From contig MLAK01001209.1 of the NCBI GenBank assembly GCA_001839685.1, forward strand, positions 1 to 27,114: a stretch of DNA of 27,114 bases, given 5' to 3'. The position numbers were made by a program, and so were the translations under genes. How positions within the stretch are numbered: the stretch's first letter is position 1; every line of letters begins with the position of its first letter. The notes below the pieces were generated by a model. The model had not been told where the DNA came from. It searched no databases and worked only from the letters and a program-made list of their open reading frames with translations. This DNA is from Tritrichomonas foetus (taxonomy: Eukaryota; Parabasalia; Tritrichomonadida; Tritrichomonadidae). This document shows positions 16,822 to 26,211 of this stretch, one piece after another.

Positions 16822-18141
16822 ATGAATTCGGTTTTCTCTTCTCTCAATAACAAAGTTTCCATGATAGTTAATGCAATATCTAGCATTATGATAGAGAGTA
16901 AACAACGAAAGTGGGCTAATAAAAACAAAAATTTGATGACATGGGAAGTTTCAATTATTCTTCTTTCAATCCTAATTGCAACTGTGATTGTTTCAATTTT
17001 ACCTGAACCTATTCATCATGTACGAATCGGCAGACAAGATTTTATATCTTTTGAGGCTATTTTGGGTATATTTCCAAATTGTGTTCATTTTATTTTGAGC
17101 ATCTTCACATCAATAGGACAATTTTTTATTAACATATTTAACAACATCAAATTATTCTTGTTTCGACTCTTCAGTTACAATCGATTTATTTGGAATATGA
17201 TTACTTTTATTCCAATTAAAATAGGAAACTTTCTTTATTTCTTACTTATCTCATTTGCTAACTTCTTGACAAACATATGCATCATTATATCAACATTCTT
17301 TGATTTTGTTGGTTTTTATATTTCATTTCCTTTCAAGTATTTTTGCATTTTCTTCAATACGCTTGGCCTTTATATTGAGAAACTATACTTTTTCATTGTT
17401 AATTTACCAGGTATATCCCATCTAATTCATCTATTTCGGATAATTATTCATGATATAATCATTATCTTTACTTCGCTTTTTGTTGGTATTACCAGATTTG
17501 GAGAGTTTATTGGATACTATTTGGAATCATTTGATTTTAATTTTGATATTTTGTTACTTAATCTTCGAAATTTCCGGTTCTTTAAATTATTTGTAAACAT
17601 GCTTAGATTCCCATTATTTGTAATGGATGGAATATCTTGGTGCTTCAATATGTTTGTGATTTCTTTTTCACGATTTCTTAAATGTCTTCATTTATATGAT
17701 GGCTTAAGGTTGATATTAGGAAATTTCTACAATATCATCTTCAAATTTGCTTTATATATCACAAATATAATAATTTGGTTAGTTTTACATATACATTCAT
17801 TAATTATCCAAATTCCAAGAGTATGTAATTGGTTTAATTTACATCTCAATAAGATTGAAATTCGATTTGTTTCAATAGATTGTTTAAGAGGCCTTATTTC
17901 ATTTTTGATTAACATTGTCAAATGGATTTTCCTCTTTCCAGCATTCATTTTGAGGAGATTTATTGGATTCCTTTATTATATCTTAGGTTCATTGAGTTTC
18001 ACAGGTTTAGAAAATTGGTGGAATAATCTCTGTCAAGATCAAGCTGGTGGTTGCCAAAATGTTGAAAAAACTTTACATGATTTCGAGAATCAATTAAAAT
18101 TGATGAGAACACTTCTTGAAAAACTTAAAGAGCAGCAATAA
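16822..18141 (+). CDS. Very hydrophobic multi-helix membrane protein, family unknown
   Basis: A 439-aa protein. The first 40 residues are polar/basic and are followed by a clear membrane helix at about 41-62 (WEVSIILLSILIATVIVSIL). From about 80 to 400 there is a long series of Phe/Ile/Leu/Tyr-rich helices with very few acidic residues, broken by short motifs with Pro or Gly (FIPIKIGNF, SFPFKYF, NLPGISHL, IQIPRVCNWF). The spacing is fairly regular, about 25-35 residues. The last 35 residues form a coiled coil (VEKTLHDFENQLKLMRTLLEKL). It does not resemble a known transporter. Amphipathic hairpins wedged in one leaflet (membrane-shaping) or a polytopic protein are both possible. The ATG is supported by an adjacent initiator. 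Confidence 0.7.
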   Translation: MNSVFSSLNNKVSMIVNAISSIMIESKQRKWANKNKNLMTWEVSIILLSILIATVIVSILPEPIHHVRIGRQDFISFEAILGIFPNCVHFILSIFTSIGQFFINIFNNIKLFLFRLFSYNRFIWNMITFIPIKIGNFLYFLLISFANFLTNICIIISTFFDFVGFYISFPFKYFCIFFNTLGLYIEKLYFFIVNLPGISHLIHLFRIIIHDIIIIFTSLFVGITRFGEFIGYYLESFDFNFDILLLNLRNFRFFKLFVNMLRFPLFVMDGISWCFNMFVISFSRFLKCLHLYDGLRLILGNFYNIIFKFALYITNIIIWLVLHIHSLIIQIPRVCNWFNLHLNKIEIRFVSIDCLRGLISFLINIVKWIFLFPAFILRRFIGFLYYILGSLSFTGLENWWNNLCQDQAGGCQNVEKTLHDFENQLKLMRTLLEKLKEQQ

Positions 18142-18683
18142 GATTGAAGGATCTGATTTTTTTCTTCAACTAAAAAATCTTTTATTCAACAAATTTTTAT
18201 TTTTCTTTATATATGTGATGGTTGATGTTCAACCAATTTAATCATTTTTTCTCTTATATAAAATTTGATTTTCACATCATTCATTTTCAATCTCATTGGT
18301 GTTAGCCATTATTCTGTAATGAACCTTTATAAAAGAAACTTTTTGATATTTATCTCATATTCCCAAATTGTTCACTGATGACCAATAGAAAATTATAATA
18401 TGTGAAAGAGATATTTTTCATAGTGAAATAAAATTCAATGAATCAATTGTCCCAAACAGTTAATCCATTTACATATTCATTTTTTCATCTCCCAATATCA
18501 CAAAAAGAAATCAAATTTATTTCTCACTACTAAATATACATTTAAAAATACCAATATTTTTGGACGATCAGCCCTTGAAAGTGAATTCGCATCAAATTTG
18601 TTGAGAATCCAAAAGTTTTTCCAAAAATTGAGAGGTTAAGGTCAATTTCATGGCTTAATAAAAAAACATTTTTCGATTTTAAA
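18142..18683. other. Intergenic region upstream of LSM1
   Basis: AT-rich spacer with no ORF, RNA gene or repeat that I can support. The minus-strand open stretch at 18542-18748 overlaps the start of LSM1 antisense and is spurious. Confidence 0.6.
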
Positions 18684-19061
18684 ATGGATAACGCAGCCAA
18701 AAAAAAGGAAACAGCCATTCGTTTTGATGCAATTCGCAAAGAATACAAAGCAGGTTTGAATCGAGGCGACTATCCTGGAACACTTTCAATGATATTCGAT
18801 CTTGATGTCCCAGTATGCGTCTACACAATGGACAATGAAACTTTTGTTGGTGAACTTACATCATTCGACCAATTTGGAAACATCGTTTTGTCAAAAGCAA
18901 GGAGCAGATACGTCACTGCCCAGGGCGTTGAAGATACATCTTACGGAACGTGTTATTTCAGATCAGAACAAATTATGTTGCTTGGCCCAATTGATAAAGA
19001 AAAGGAATCTGAATTGTTCAAACAGTTTAAGATTACTCCGCCAGAAGATACCGAAAATTAA
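18684..19061 (+). CDS. LSM1: U6 snRNA-associated Sm-like protein LSm1
   Basis: A 125-aa Sm-fold protein. The Sm1 motif spans about residues 41-75 (DVPVCVYTMDNETFVGELTSFDQFGNIVL), and Sm2 is near 93-107 (GTCYFRSEQIMLLGPID). The R-S-E-Q-I-M-L-L-G-x-I-D sequence and DQFGN loop are typical of LSm1 rather than other Sm paralogues, and the length fits (human 133). LSm1 closes the cytoplasmic Lsm1-7 ring, which binds oligoadenylated mRNA 3' ends and promotes decapping and 5'-3' decay in P-bodies. The C-terminal tail is short and acidic. The stop is followed at once by TAAA repeats that may serve as the poly(A) signal. It stands alone. Confidence 0.88.
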   Translation: MDNAAKKKETAIRFDAIRKEYKAGLNRGDYPGTLSMIFDLDVPVCVYTMDNETFVGELTSFDQFGNIVLSKARSRYVTAQGVEDTSYGTCYFRSEQIMLLGPIDKEKESELFKQFKITPPEDTEN

Positions 19062-19852
19062 AATAAACTGTCATTAGAAAAGTATCTTGATTTAAATTTA
19101 TTTTGGCTTGTTTTTACTTTAATATTTATTTTTTAGTCATTTTGGTCTTAAATAAGCGGCATTTTGTGCCTTTTCTTTAATTCGATATTGGAATGAAATT
19201 TTTTTACACAAAAATATAGAATTATATATTTTGGCTTGTCTTCAGAATTAGTTCCATTCCATATCGAATATTTATTTTTCATAAACCATACATAAACTAA
19301 ATAGTATTGGGTAAATCCTTATTGTACTAAAGATAGGGGATTTCTGGTGCTATAATACTCAATTAACTTGAAAGTAATTTCTTAGAGGGTAATGTGTTAG
19401 ATGAGATTTTTCCAATGTATGAATTCCATAATCAAGCAATAGCTCCATTTTCCGTTTCATTCTTCCAAATTCACTGATTATACAAAGTTATTCGTCTCAT
19501 GTGATTTCTCATGAACTTTATTTCATTTTCTCATGTTACCCGTCCAATTCACACAGAAATCTTGATAGTTGACAGTACTTCATCTCACTGTTGTAAGTTT
19601 GTAATTTTTGAATCTAATATTTCAATAACAGGAAGGATGTAACATTAAAGAATAAGATATATATATATATATATAGTGTTCTCTCCTCATACATAAATTA
19701 AGATAAAATTAAATATGTATCATACATTTGCTATCATAAAAGTAAACAAAAATACGGAAGAGAAAAAAAAATTTCATAATCGATGATTTAATAACAAATC
19801 TAAATAAGCATGAGTATAATATTAAACAATGATGAAAATATCTCTGGTAAAT
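19062..19852. other. Convergent intergenic region between LSM1 and FANCL
   Basis: A 791-bp AT-rich spacer between two 3' ends. It holds a (TA)n microsatellite at 19657-19675 and two copies of ATTTTGGCTTGT (about 19100 and 19229). No RNA gene or pseudogene was recognised. Confidence 0.65.
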
Positions 19853-20923
19853 CTAATTCACTGTACATTGAATAGGAGCATCACAAAATGGACACGTTCC
19901 GAAAACAACTTGAAAGCTTTGTTCAGCATTTGGCCTAGTTCTGAGCCATTCTAGTAAACATGATCTGTGAAAACGTTTTGAACACTTTTCACATACAATT
20001 TCAGGAAGTTCAGCTCCAAGTCTTTCACAGTAACAAATTCCACAATCAAAATCAGTTTGAGCCAAATCATCATCATCTTGAAGTGGAAGCTTCAACTCCA
20101 AGATACTTTCAATGTTTTTTCGAATGGACCTATTCAAACGCCACTGATTTGACTGAGCCATAAATTTATTTCTTAATTCTTTACTTGGCTGCTCAGCACC
20201 AAAAAATAAAACACGAGGGATACTATTTGGTCTTTTGGGACTAATTTCAATTTGTAATTGGACCAAGTTCGTCAAAACTATTCTTCTCATACAACAACTC
20301 AATGAGGGCTCACGAGGTTCAATAACAAATGAATTCTTGTCTAAATCGTCCATTTGTTTCCAAAATTGTTGGAAATTCTGAATTGCTTTTTTATGTAATT
20401 CAACAATATGGACAAGATGAGATGACATTGGATCCCATTCGAATTGCACTGGAATAGGAATGTTGGCATTAACTTTGGGTGCAACTCGGGGAAATATAAT
20501 GTCAAGATCAAATCGAATATTAATTTTTCGGCCAGAATCATCAGAAAGACTTACTTCTATGTAGGTAAGAGTTGGATCGATTTTAGAAACTAAATCCCAT
20601 CCAATTTCTTTAATTTCCTCCAAAATGCGTCTAAAAAATGCAGAAGGAGGCTGAAATTGTGTGATTAATTTTGATGGAGTGAGTTTTGAAATGAAATGAA
20701 TTATTCTTTCACAAAAAGAGTCTATTGATGGTGATCTTTCGAGCTCCTTTTGTAAATATTTCTCTTTTCCTTTCAAAAGCTCAATCAATTTGGGTTCTCC
20801 TTCAAAATAAAGTGGATTTTGAGAAACTTGGCATATATAATCTACATTGCCAATAGCAAGCAGACAAGTATACATATTAGGCACTGACCTATTTGGAATC
20901 GCAAAAAATCGAGAAGATTCCAT
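19853..20923 (-). CDS. FANCL: Fanconi anaemia E3 ubiquitin ligase FANCL
   Basis: A 356-aa protein (human FANCL 375). The C-terminal RING/PHD-like finger at residues about 291-350 is diagnostic: DCGICYCERLGAELP, then CEKCSKRFHRSCLLEWL, QSFQVVFG and CPFC, matching FANCL order and spacing, including the QSFxxxFGxCPxC segment. The middle (about 110-290) fits the DRWD/UBC-RWD region (RFDLDIIFP, VQFEWDPMSSHL). With the E2 UBE2T, FANCL monoubiquitinates FANCD2-FANCI in the nucleus to start interstrand crosslink repair. The start is set at ATG 20923; the open frame reaches 21100 but that part overlaps the divergent gene and reads as non-coding. It shares a promoter region of about 140 bp with the eIF4G-like gene. 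Confidence 0.88.
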   Translation of the reverse strand: MESSRFFAIPNRSVPNMYTCLLAIGNVDYICQVSQNPLYFEGEPKLIELLKGKEKYLQKELERSPSIDSFCERIIHFISKLTPSKLITQFQPPSAFFRRILEEIKEIGWDLVSKIDPTLTYIEVSLSDDSGRKINIRFDLDIIFPRVAPKVNANIPIPVQFEWDPMSSHLVHIVELHKKAIQNFQQFWKQMDDLDKNSFVIEPREPSLSCCMRRIVLTNLVQLQIEISPKRPNSIPRVLFFGAEQPSKELRNKFMAQSNQWRLNRSIRKNIESILELKLPLQDDDDLAQTDFDCGICYCERLGAELPEIVCEKCSKRFHRSCLLEWLRTRPNAEQSFQVVFGTCPFCDAPIQCTVN

Positions 20924-21066
20924 CTTCACTAGTAAATAAACTTTTTGAATAATTAACCGGTCAGTATTTACAATTAATGACCATATAAAACATGAAAAAG
21001 TTATATTTAGTTTAGAACCAAAATATTTCATATAACATTTCCATTTTTTCAATTCATATTTGGTTG
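20924..21066. promoter_or_regulatory. Compact divergent promoter region, FANCL and eIF4G-like gene
   Basis: These 143 bp separate two divergent ATGs. On the plus side TCATATT at 21054-21060 is a good initiator candidate, 11 nt before ATG 21067. On the minus side only a weak TCAAAAA candidate is seen. Both promoters must fit in this space. Confidence 0.5.
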
Positions 21067-22539
21067 ATGGATATGTTTCCCAAAGACCCCCTTTCCCCAT
21101 TAATGAAAGCTAGTCAAGATGTAATTGAACTACGCTTCTGTGAAAATACCGAACCTCTCGCAGTTTCACTTCCTTCAGGATTTACTCCTCATGCGCTTAA
21201 TTCGACTCTTGCAACGCTCTACGATTTCGGACCAACAGCCTCCTTCTCGCTTTCAAATGATGGCAAGATGGCAGGAAGACTCGAACTTACCCAGTGCGAA
21301 ACCTTCGTTCCAAATTCCGGGGGCCATAGCTTCCTTATGTCAGTCAAACAAAACGCGCCTAACATCGACGAACGCTACGATCAATTGAAAAAAGAAGGAG
21401 CTTCAATCAAGCCTTTCCTCGCAACAGACGGATTTTACCTATTCGCATCTGGCCAAAAAACTTACAATTCGTACTACTTTACTTTATTTTTACAACGGTT
21501 TTTAGTTAGAGCAATTATCGATATAGTCAATAACGATGTAACTCCGCTTTCTCGCTCACTCGTTCCATATCTACATCCTGACGCTCCTACAACGATAGTT
21601 AAGAAACAAGTCATTACTAATGCTTTGATCGATGTTCTCACGGAGTTTTTCGGCGATAGTTGCATGTGGGAAGTCAATCAACAACCAACGTTACTTCCTG
21701 TTTGGAAAAATTTGAATGGATTTTTGGCCGCACTCATTTCAAAAAGATCCATTAGTTATGCCAGTATTCGAAAAGCAATAAAACCTTTCCAACCTTCAAA
21801 GCTTTCAGAATATCTGGTTATTGAAATAATTCATGCCCTTCGAATGCAAATGACTGATAGTGAAGTGTTCTCAATAATATCAGAAATGTTTCCAGATAAA
21901 TTTTTCCAAAACTGTTTCACGAAAAAATCGGATATTTACAATACAATCATGAGTGGTGATTTCCCACCTATTGTTCCTTTCGTTACTATTTCATGTCTAG
22001 TATCAATGGCATTAAAAGGAAAAATTAACGAAAACGCTGCAAAAGAAATAATTTTGCAAATTGGTCATCCTGCACTTTTTGCATCCAATAGAATCGCTCG
22101 AGCTGTATTTAATCCAATTTCTGAATACATTTATCAAAAAATATTGGCAGATGAGCTTCCCTATTTGGAAATGACAAAAGTCCAATTAAATCAAATAATG
22201 GACACTTTAAAGAAAATGACAGTTATCTTAAAGGCAACAATCAAAAATCGAACAATTCAATATGAATTGCTGCTTCGTATGCAAAAAGTTATGGAGAAAC
22301 GTGGATTTGAACCAAAGGGACTTTGCTATGTATTCTTTTCATTCATGTATAATAGTGAAATTGTGCATCCTGACGTTTACACACTTTACGTACAGTCAAG
22401 CAACTCACAAATACCTGGAAGAAACTCGGTTCTTTTGGAAATCAATTCATTTCTGATTGAAGTAATACCAGGACCATTTCCGCCAATCAACAAAGATGCA
22501 CCACAATACACAAAGAAATCTGGACTCCCACCACATTAA
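21067..22539 (+). CDS. eIF4G-like protein with C-terminal W2 (and possible MA3) helical domain
   Basis: A 490-aa protein. The last 150 residues (about 335-480) fit the W2 domain of eIF4G/eIF5/eIF2B-epsilon in order and spacing: NRIARAVFNPISEYIY, a linker, LKKMTVILKATIKNRTIQYELLLRMQKVM, LCYVFFSFMYNSEIVHPDVYTLY, then NSVLLEINSFLIEVI. In eIF4G this domain binds Mnk kinase or partner factors. The preceding helices (about 235-330) could be an MA3-like repeat. No eIF4A-binding MIF4G signature or eIF4E-binding YxxxxLL motif was seen, so it may be a partial paralogue or a separate W2 factor. The apparent start TTG at 21064 is ignored. ATG 21067 or 21073 is used because an initiator lies 11 nt upstream. 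Divergent from FANCL. Confidence 0.55.
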   Translation: MDMFPKDPLSPLMKASQDVIELRFCENTEPLAVSLPSGFTPHALNSTLATLYDFGPTASFSLSNDGKMAGRLELTQCETFVPNSGGHSFLMSVKQNAPNIDERYDQLKKEGASIKPFLATDGFYLFASGQKTYNSYYFTLFLQRFLVRAIIDIVNNDVTPLSRSLVPYLHPDAPTTIVKKQVITNALIDVLTEFFGDSCMWEVNQQPTLLPVWKNLNGFLAALISKRSISYASIRKAIKPFQPSKLSEYLVIEIIHALRMQMTDSEVFSIISEMFPDKFFQNCFTKKSDIYNTIMSGDFPPIVPFVTISCLVSMALKGKINENAAKEIILQIGHPALFASNRIARAVFNPISEYIYQKILADELPYLEMTKVQLNQIMDTLKKMTVILKATIKNRTIQYELLLRMQKVMEKRGFEPKGLCYVFFSFMYNSEIVHPDVYTLYVQSSNSQIPGRNSVLLEINSFLIEVIPGPFPPINKDAPQYTKKSGLPPH

Positions 22540-22550
22540 TCAATTTACAA

Positions 22551-22600
22551 ACAAACTAATTAACAAACCAACAAATTAATTAACAAACCAACAAACTAAG
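22551..22600. repeat. 20-bp minisatellite after the eIF4G-like gene
   Basis: Two and a half copies of a 20-bp unit (ACAAAYTAAT followed by TAACAAACCA) run from 22551 to 22600, right after the stop at 22537-22539. Copies differ at one position. Probably a small local expansion in the 3'UTR. Confidence 0.8.
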
Positions 22601-22797
22601 TAATCGAGATACTTCATTCATTAATTTCATTTAGTTTGTTGATGAATTTAATTATTAATGATTCCCTTTATTTATGTTTTTAATATTATATACTTGTCTA
22701 ATAAAGAATAACTAATGAAATTTTCCTATTTTATATCATTTATGACATAAAAATCCAAATTATTATATCAAATATTCATGTTTTTGCCAAAATTCAA

Positions 22798-24249
22798 ATG
22801 CTTTTGAAATCTCTTTCAGATTCAATGAGTGAAAATGATGTAGCTGTAATTTTATCACTTTCACCTAAAATCACAATTCTCTCACTTGACAACACAATTC
22901 CATTTTTCACAGTTCTTGATAAAATAAATGATTTTACACNAAATGATTCATATGAACTTACTAAAGATGAAATTAATAATTTCATCATTCCATCTTTATT
23001 TGCACTTTATTCAATGTATTCTGAATTTATTTTCAAGCATGATCATAACTTCAATGAAAAGAATATCAATAATATTGATAATATCGATAATACAAATAAA
23101 TCAAATAATACAAATCTTAATTCTAAAGAAAAACTCGAACATCGTAATTATGTTGATATCATTCCACTTATTCAAATTTTAATCAGACAATCAGAAAAAC
23201 GACCATTTGCAACATTTTGTTTTTTAAATTCACCAGTTGCACCATTAACTGTAGAAAAAGCAGCAGCAGCAAGTCGAACCATTACATCAAATGGTGGAAT
23301 TATTCATTTTGGTGCATCTGAAAGTTTTAAACGATTAACAGCTATTTCTCGTTTGAATTTTGGTTGTGTTTTTGGAATTTCCGAAAATTTATCTATTTGT
23401 TCTTTAACAATTCAAAAATTAATTAATTTATCACGTCCTTCAAGTATTAAATTAATTTCACCACGATTTGTTGAAGTTGAAAAAGTTACAGGAAGTGAAG
23501 GATCTATGAATATGACAGCTTATATTACAAAAATGAATCTTAAAAGTATTCGTGGATGTAGTGCTCGTTTAACAATTGATCAAACACGAATTGGAAAATC
23601 ACATGAAAAAATTGTTAAAATGATTGAAATTACAGATAATATTCATGGACGATTTATTTCTCTTCATAATTTCACTTTTCCACAAAACTATGAAGAAAAA
23701 GAAAAAGAAGAGCAGCAGCAACAACAACAACAAGAAAATCCTATAGAAAAAGGGAAAGGAAAAGGAAAAGAAAACAAAAATGAAATTCAAAAACGAATGG
23801 AAAATATTTTTATTCAATATTCAAATCAAGAAATTACAAATAATATAATTCTTAAAGGATTTGCATCAGATATTCTTCGATCTGCATGGGCAGGTGAAGA
23901 ATGGAATCAATTAATTGAAAAGCATGTTAACAATAATGGATTTTTGAAAGAAATTCTTTCATCATATTGTACTCTTGAATTAGGTTTGAAGCCTGATCAA
24001 GACGCACTTCGACTCTTTTATATTCTTGAAAGTCTTCATAATGATAATACAAATCGTTTAATTCATCTTGAAAATGGAAGATATATTTTAGTTTCACCAC
24101 CAATTGCATATATTTATTCAAATGAAACATTTTCCATTGATATTATTAATCGTAAAATTTTAAGTGAATGGCCTTTTGAATTAAGATTCTTTACCGATTT
24201 AACAATATTTAAATGTTTTGTAGAAAAATTTGGATGTAAACTTGAATAA
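22798..24249 (+). CDS. Unknown protein with Asn- and Gln/Glu-rich insertions
   Basis: A 483-aa protein of no recognised family. The ordered parts are residues 1-85 (helical), about 120-290 (alternating strands and helices, e.g. RPFATFCFLNSPVAPLT, GGIIHFGAS, NFGCVFGIS, SARLTIDQT) and about 335-483. The middle part is faintly like a von Willebrand A or Sec23/24-trunk Rossmann fold, but no DxSxS metal site is visible, so this is only a thought. Two low-complexity inserts break it: an N/I/D-rich one (about 85-112) and a Gln/Glu/Lys-Gly one (about 300-330). One base is undetermined (N at 22940, codon CNA), leaving one residue open but not the frame. The stop overlaps TAAA motifs. Codon use is more A/T-ending than in FANCL. 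Confidence 0.6.
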   Translation: MLLKSLSDSMSENDVAVILSLSPKITILSLDNTIPFFTVLDKINDFTXNDSYELTKDEINNFIIPSLFALYSMYSEFIFKHDHNFNEKNINNIDNIDNTNKSNNTNLNSKEKLEHRNYVDIIPLIQILIRQSEKRPFATFCFLNSPVAPLTVEKAAAASRTITSNGGIIHFGASESFKRLTAISRLNFGCVFGISENLSICSLTIQKLINLSRPSSIKLISPRFVEVEKVTGSEGSMNMTAYITKMNLKSIRGCSARLTIDQTRIGKSHEKIVKMIEITDNIHGRFISLHNFTFPQNYEEKEKEEQQQQQQQENPIEKGKGKGKENKNEIQKRMENIFIQYSNQEITNNIILKGFASDILRSAWAGEEWNQLIEKHVNNNGFLKEILSSYCTLELGLKPDQDALRLFYILESLHNDNTNRLIHLENGRYILVSPPIAYIYSNETFSIDIINRKILSEWPFELRFFTDLTIFKCFVEKFGCKLE

Positions 24250-24345
24250 ATAAATATATGTATAAATTCTTTCTCGGTTCTTTCTCAATTTTTTTTTTTT
24301 TTTTTTAAAAAAAAATGTAATATAATGCAGTACAGTTAATCTTCT

Positions 24346-25831
24346 TCAAAATGAAGCAATAAAAAAAAAATCAATTTTATCTTCGATTTTCTCTGCTCCT
24401 TTTGCTATCTTGCAATATTTTTTTGTTAACTCAAGATCTTTTTCTATACCACGGCAGGCTTTAAGCATAAAGGCATAACGTCTCATTCCCTGAGAATTTT
24501 GTAAATCAGCTGACATTTTATAATAATATAATGTTTTATTTTCATCTTGTTTTATTCCATGTCCTTTTTCAAACATAGAACCATAGAACCACATTTCATA
24601 ATATTTTAAAGCTATTTCATAATTTTGTTTAACTTTTAATCCTTTTTCATATATTAATCAATAAAAACACATACAATCTGAATTTCCTGAATCTGTTGAA
24701 TATTTAAAATACGTTAATGCAGATTCATATTCTTTTTGAGTTCATGAGTTTTCAAAAAATTTAAGGATATAATTCAACATTTTATTAGATTGAAATAATT
24801 TAGATAATTCAAGATTAATATTAATTAGTGAATCAAGTTCAGTGATTCTTCTAGACATTAACATTTCTAGAAAATTATTGATTGTAGATTCTTCTTTAAA
24901 TGATACTAAAGATTCTAATGAATTAATTTTTGGAAATTTAAAATTTCTTGTTCACTAATATCTTCTTGATAAAATTCATTTCTTTCTTTTGATTGAAATT
25001 TAAGAATTTAAAATTCAAGAATATTATCAAATGATAATTGTTCTTTTGGATTTTCATTCTATAATTTTTGAAGAAATTCTTTTTGTTCTTCCTTTTCAAT
25101 ATACAAAAGATCTTGTCGTTTTTTATTAATAATTTGACCAATAAATGAATGTTGATTACCATATAATTGTTGTTTTCCAGTTAATATTTGATAAACTAAA
25201 AATGAATATGAAAAAACATCAACTTTGTTTTAGAATATTGATTATGTTTATAAATTTCTGGTGTCATATACATTGGTGTACCTATTGTGGTTGTTGTATA
25301 TACTTATTGTTGTTCAAAAATTCTAGAAATACCAAAATCACAAATTTGTGGATAATAATTTGAATCTAATAAAACATTATCTGGTTTTAAATCACGATGA
25401 ATAATACCTGATGAATGTAAATATCGAATACCAAATTCAATACCAAGAATGTTAATTACTTTTTTATTAGAATTCCATTCTGATAGTAATAAACGATGAT
25501 GTTCTTCTGCGAGAATTATATTTTGAAGTGATCCATGTTCTAAATAATCGGTAATAATGATTGGATGAGGTTTATTTCTAAAATCAAGAAGATTAAAACC
25601 GATAAACTTTAAAATTGATGGATTTTTTGCTTGAATTAAAACTTCAATTTCAGAGAATAATGATTTTTGCTAATTATAGATACCATCTATCTTTTTGAGG
25701 ATTTTTGCTACATATAATTTATTATTTGAATTATTTTTAACATAAACAACTTTTCCAAAAGCACCTTCACCTATTGTTTTCTTAGTAAGTGAATAATCAG
25801 CAAGATCAACAATAAATTTACTGATTTGCAT
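24346..25831 (-). pseudogene. TKL-type Ser/Thr kinase with C-terminal Sel1 repeats, broken
   Basis: The minus strand from ATG 25831 reads a kinase N-lobe (GEGAFGKVVYVK, then YVAKILKK), the hinge and catalytic loop [25 protein letters not shown], and an NENPKEQLSFDNIL C-lobe end. A helical linker follows, then Sel1-like repeats (EYESALTYFKYSTDSGNSD; YEKGLKVKQNYEIALKYY; FEKGHGIKQDENKTLYYYKMSAD). This kinase-Sel1 layout is common in the huge trichomonad TKL-like family. The frame is broken by a TAG after YN, TAA after EQQ, a frameshift near 25222, TAG and TAA near the C-lobe end, another shift before the linker, and two TGAs in the first Sel1 repeats. Catalytic residues survive, so decay is fairly recent. 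No intact product is possible as sequenced. Confidence 0.88.
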
Positions 25832-26140
25832 TCAAAAATAAATCTACTTAAACAAATTTATTCTGGTATTTGTTTACAAATGCCAGTTTTTTTTCCCCCC
25901 AATTTCATTTAAATTATGGAATGATAGAAAACTTGAAGGAAGGTCAATTCATTGATCAAAGCAAAATTCATTTGAAAAAGCATTGCTTTATATATATATA
26001 ATCTAAACTCTGTCAAAAATTCAAGAGAAGTTTTTTTGATAATAATATTAATAGTTGAATGTAGTAAAAGTAATGATAGTTGTTTGCGAAACTTGAATAA
26101 TCTATTAGTTTAATAATAGTCTCCCTCTTGGGGAAACAAC
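25832..26140. other. Spacer between the kinase pseudogene and tRNA-Asp
   Basis: AT-rich, with a T8C6 run at about 25888-25901 and a short TA repeat near 25990. This is the former promoter side of the kinase and the 5' flank of the tRNA. No other gene was seen. Confidence 0.6.
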
Positions 26141-26211
26141 TCGCTGGTAGTGTAATGGTATCATGTAGGATTGTCGTTCCTGTGACCCGGGTTCGATTCC
26201 CGGCCAGCGAG
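26141..26211 (+). tRNA. tRNA-Asp: tRNA-Asp (anticodon GTC)
   Basis: The cloverleaf folds cleanly. Acceptor stem TCGCTGG/CCAGCGA (7 bp), D arm GTG/CAT with loop TAATGGTAT, anticodon stem TAGGA/TCCTG with loop TTGTCGT giving GTC, variable loop TGAC, T stem CCGGG/CCCGG with loop TTCGATT, and discriminator G at 26211. Internal pol III promoters are present: A box TAGTGTAATGG (26148-26158) and B box GGTTCGATTCC (26190-26200). No intron and no encoded CCA. A T7 run at 26213-26219 serves as terminator. Confidence 0.95.

Noticed and set aside
20924..21100. N-terminal extension of FANCL
   Set aside because: It overlaps the start of the divergent eIF4G-like gene, and FANCL family length fits the internal ATG at 20923.
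22541..22660. Short repeats considered as a CRISPR-like array
   Set aside because: Only two and a half contiguous 20-bp units without spacers, in a eukaryotic context; a minisatellite.
24285..24316. T-run followed by A-run as a possible terminator hairpin
   Set aside because: Low-complexity T/A tract; trichomonad mRNA 3' ends rely on UAAA-type signals, and pol II does not need such hairpins.
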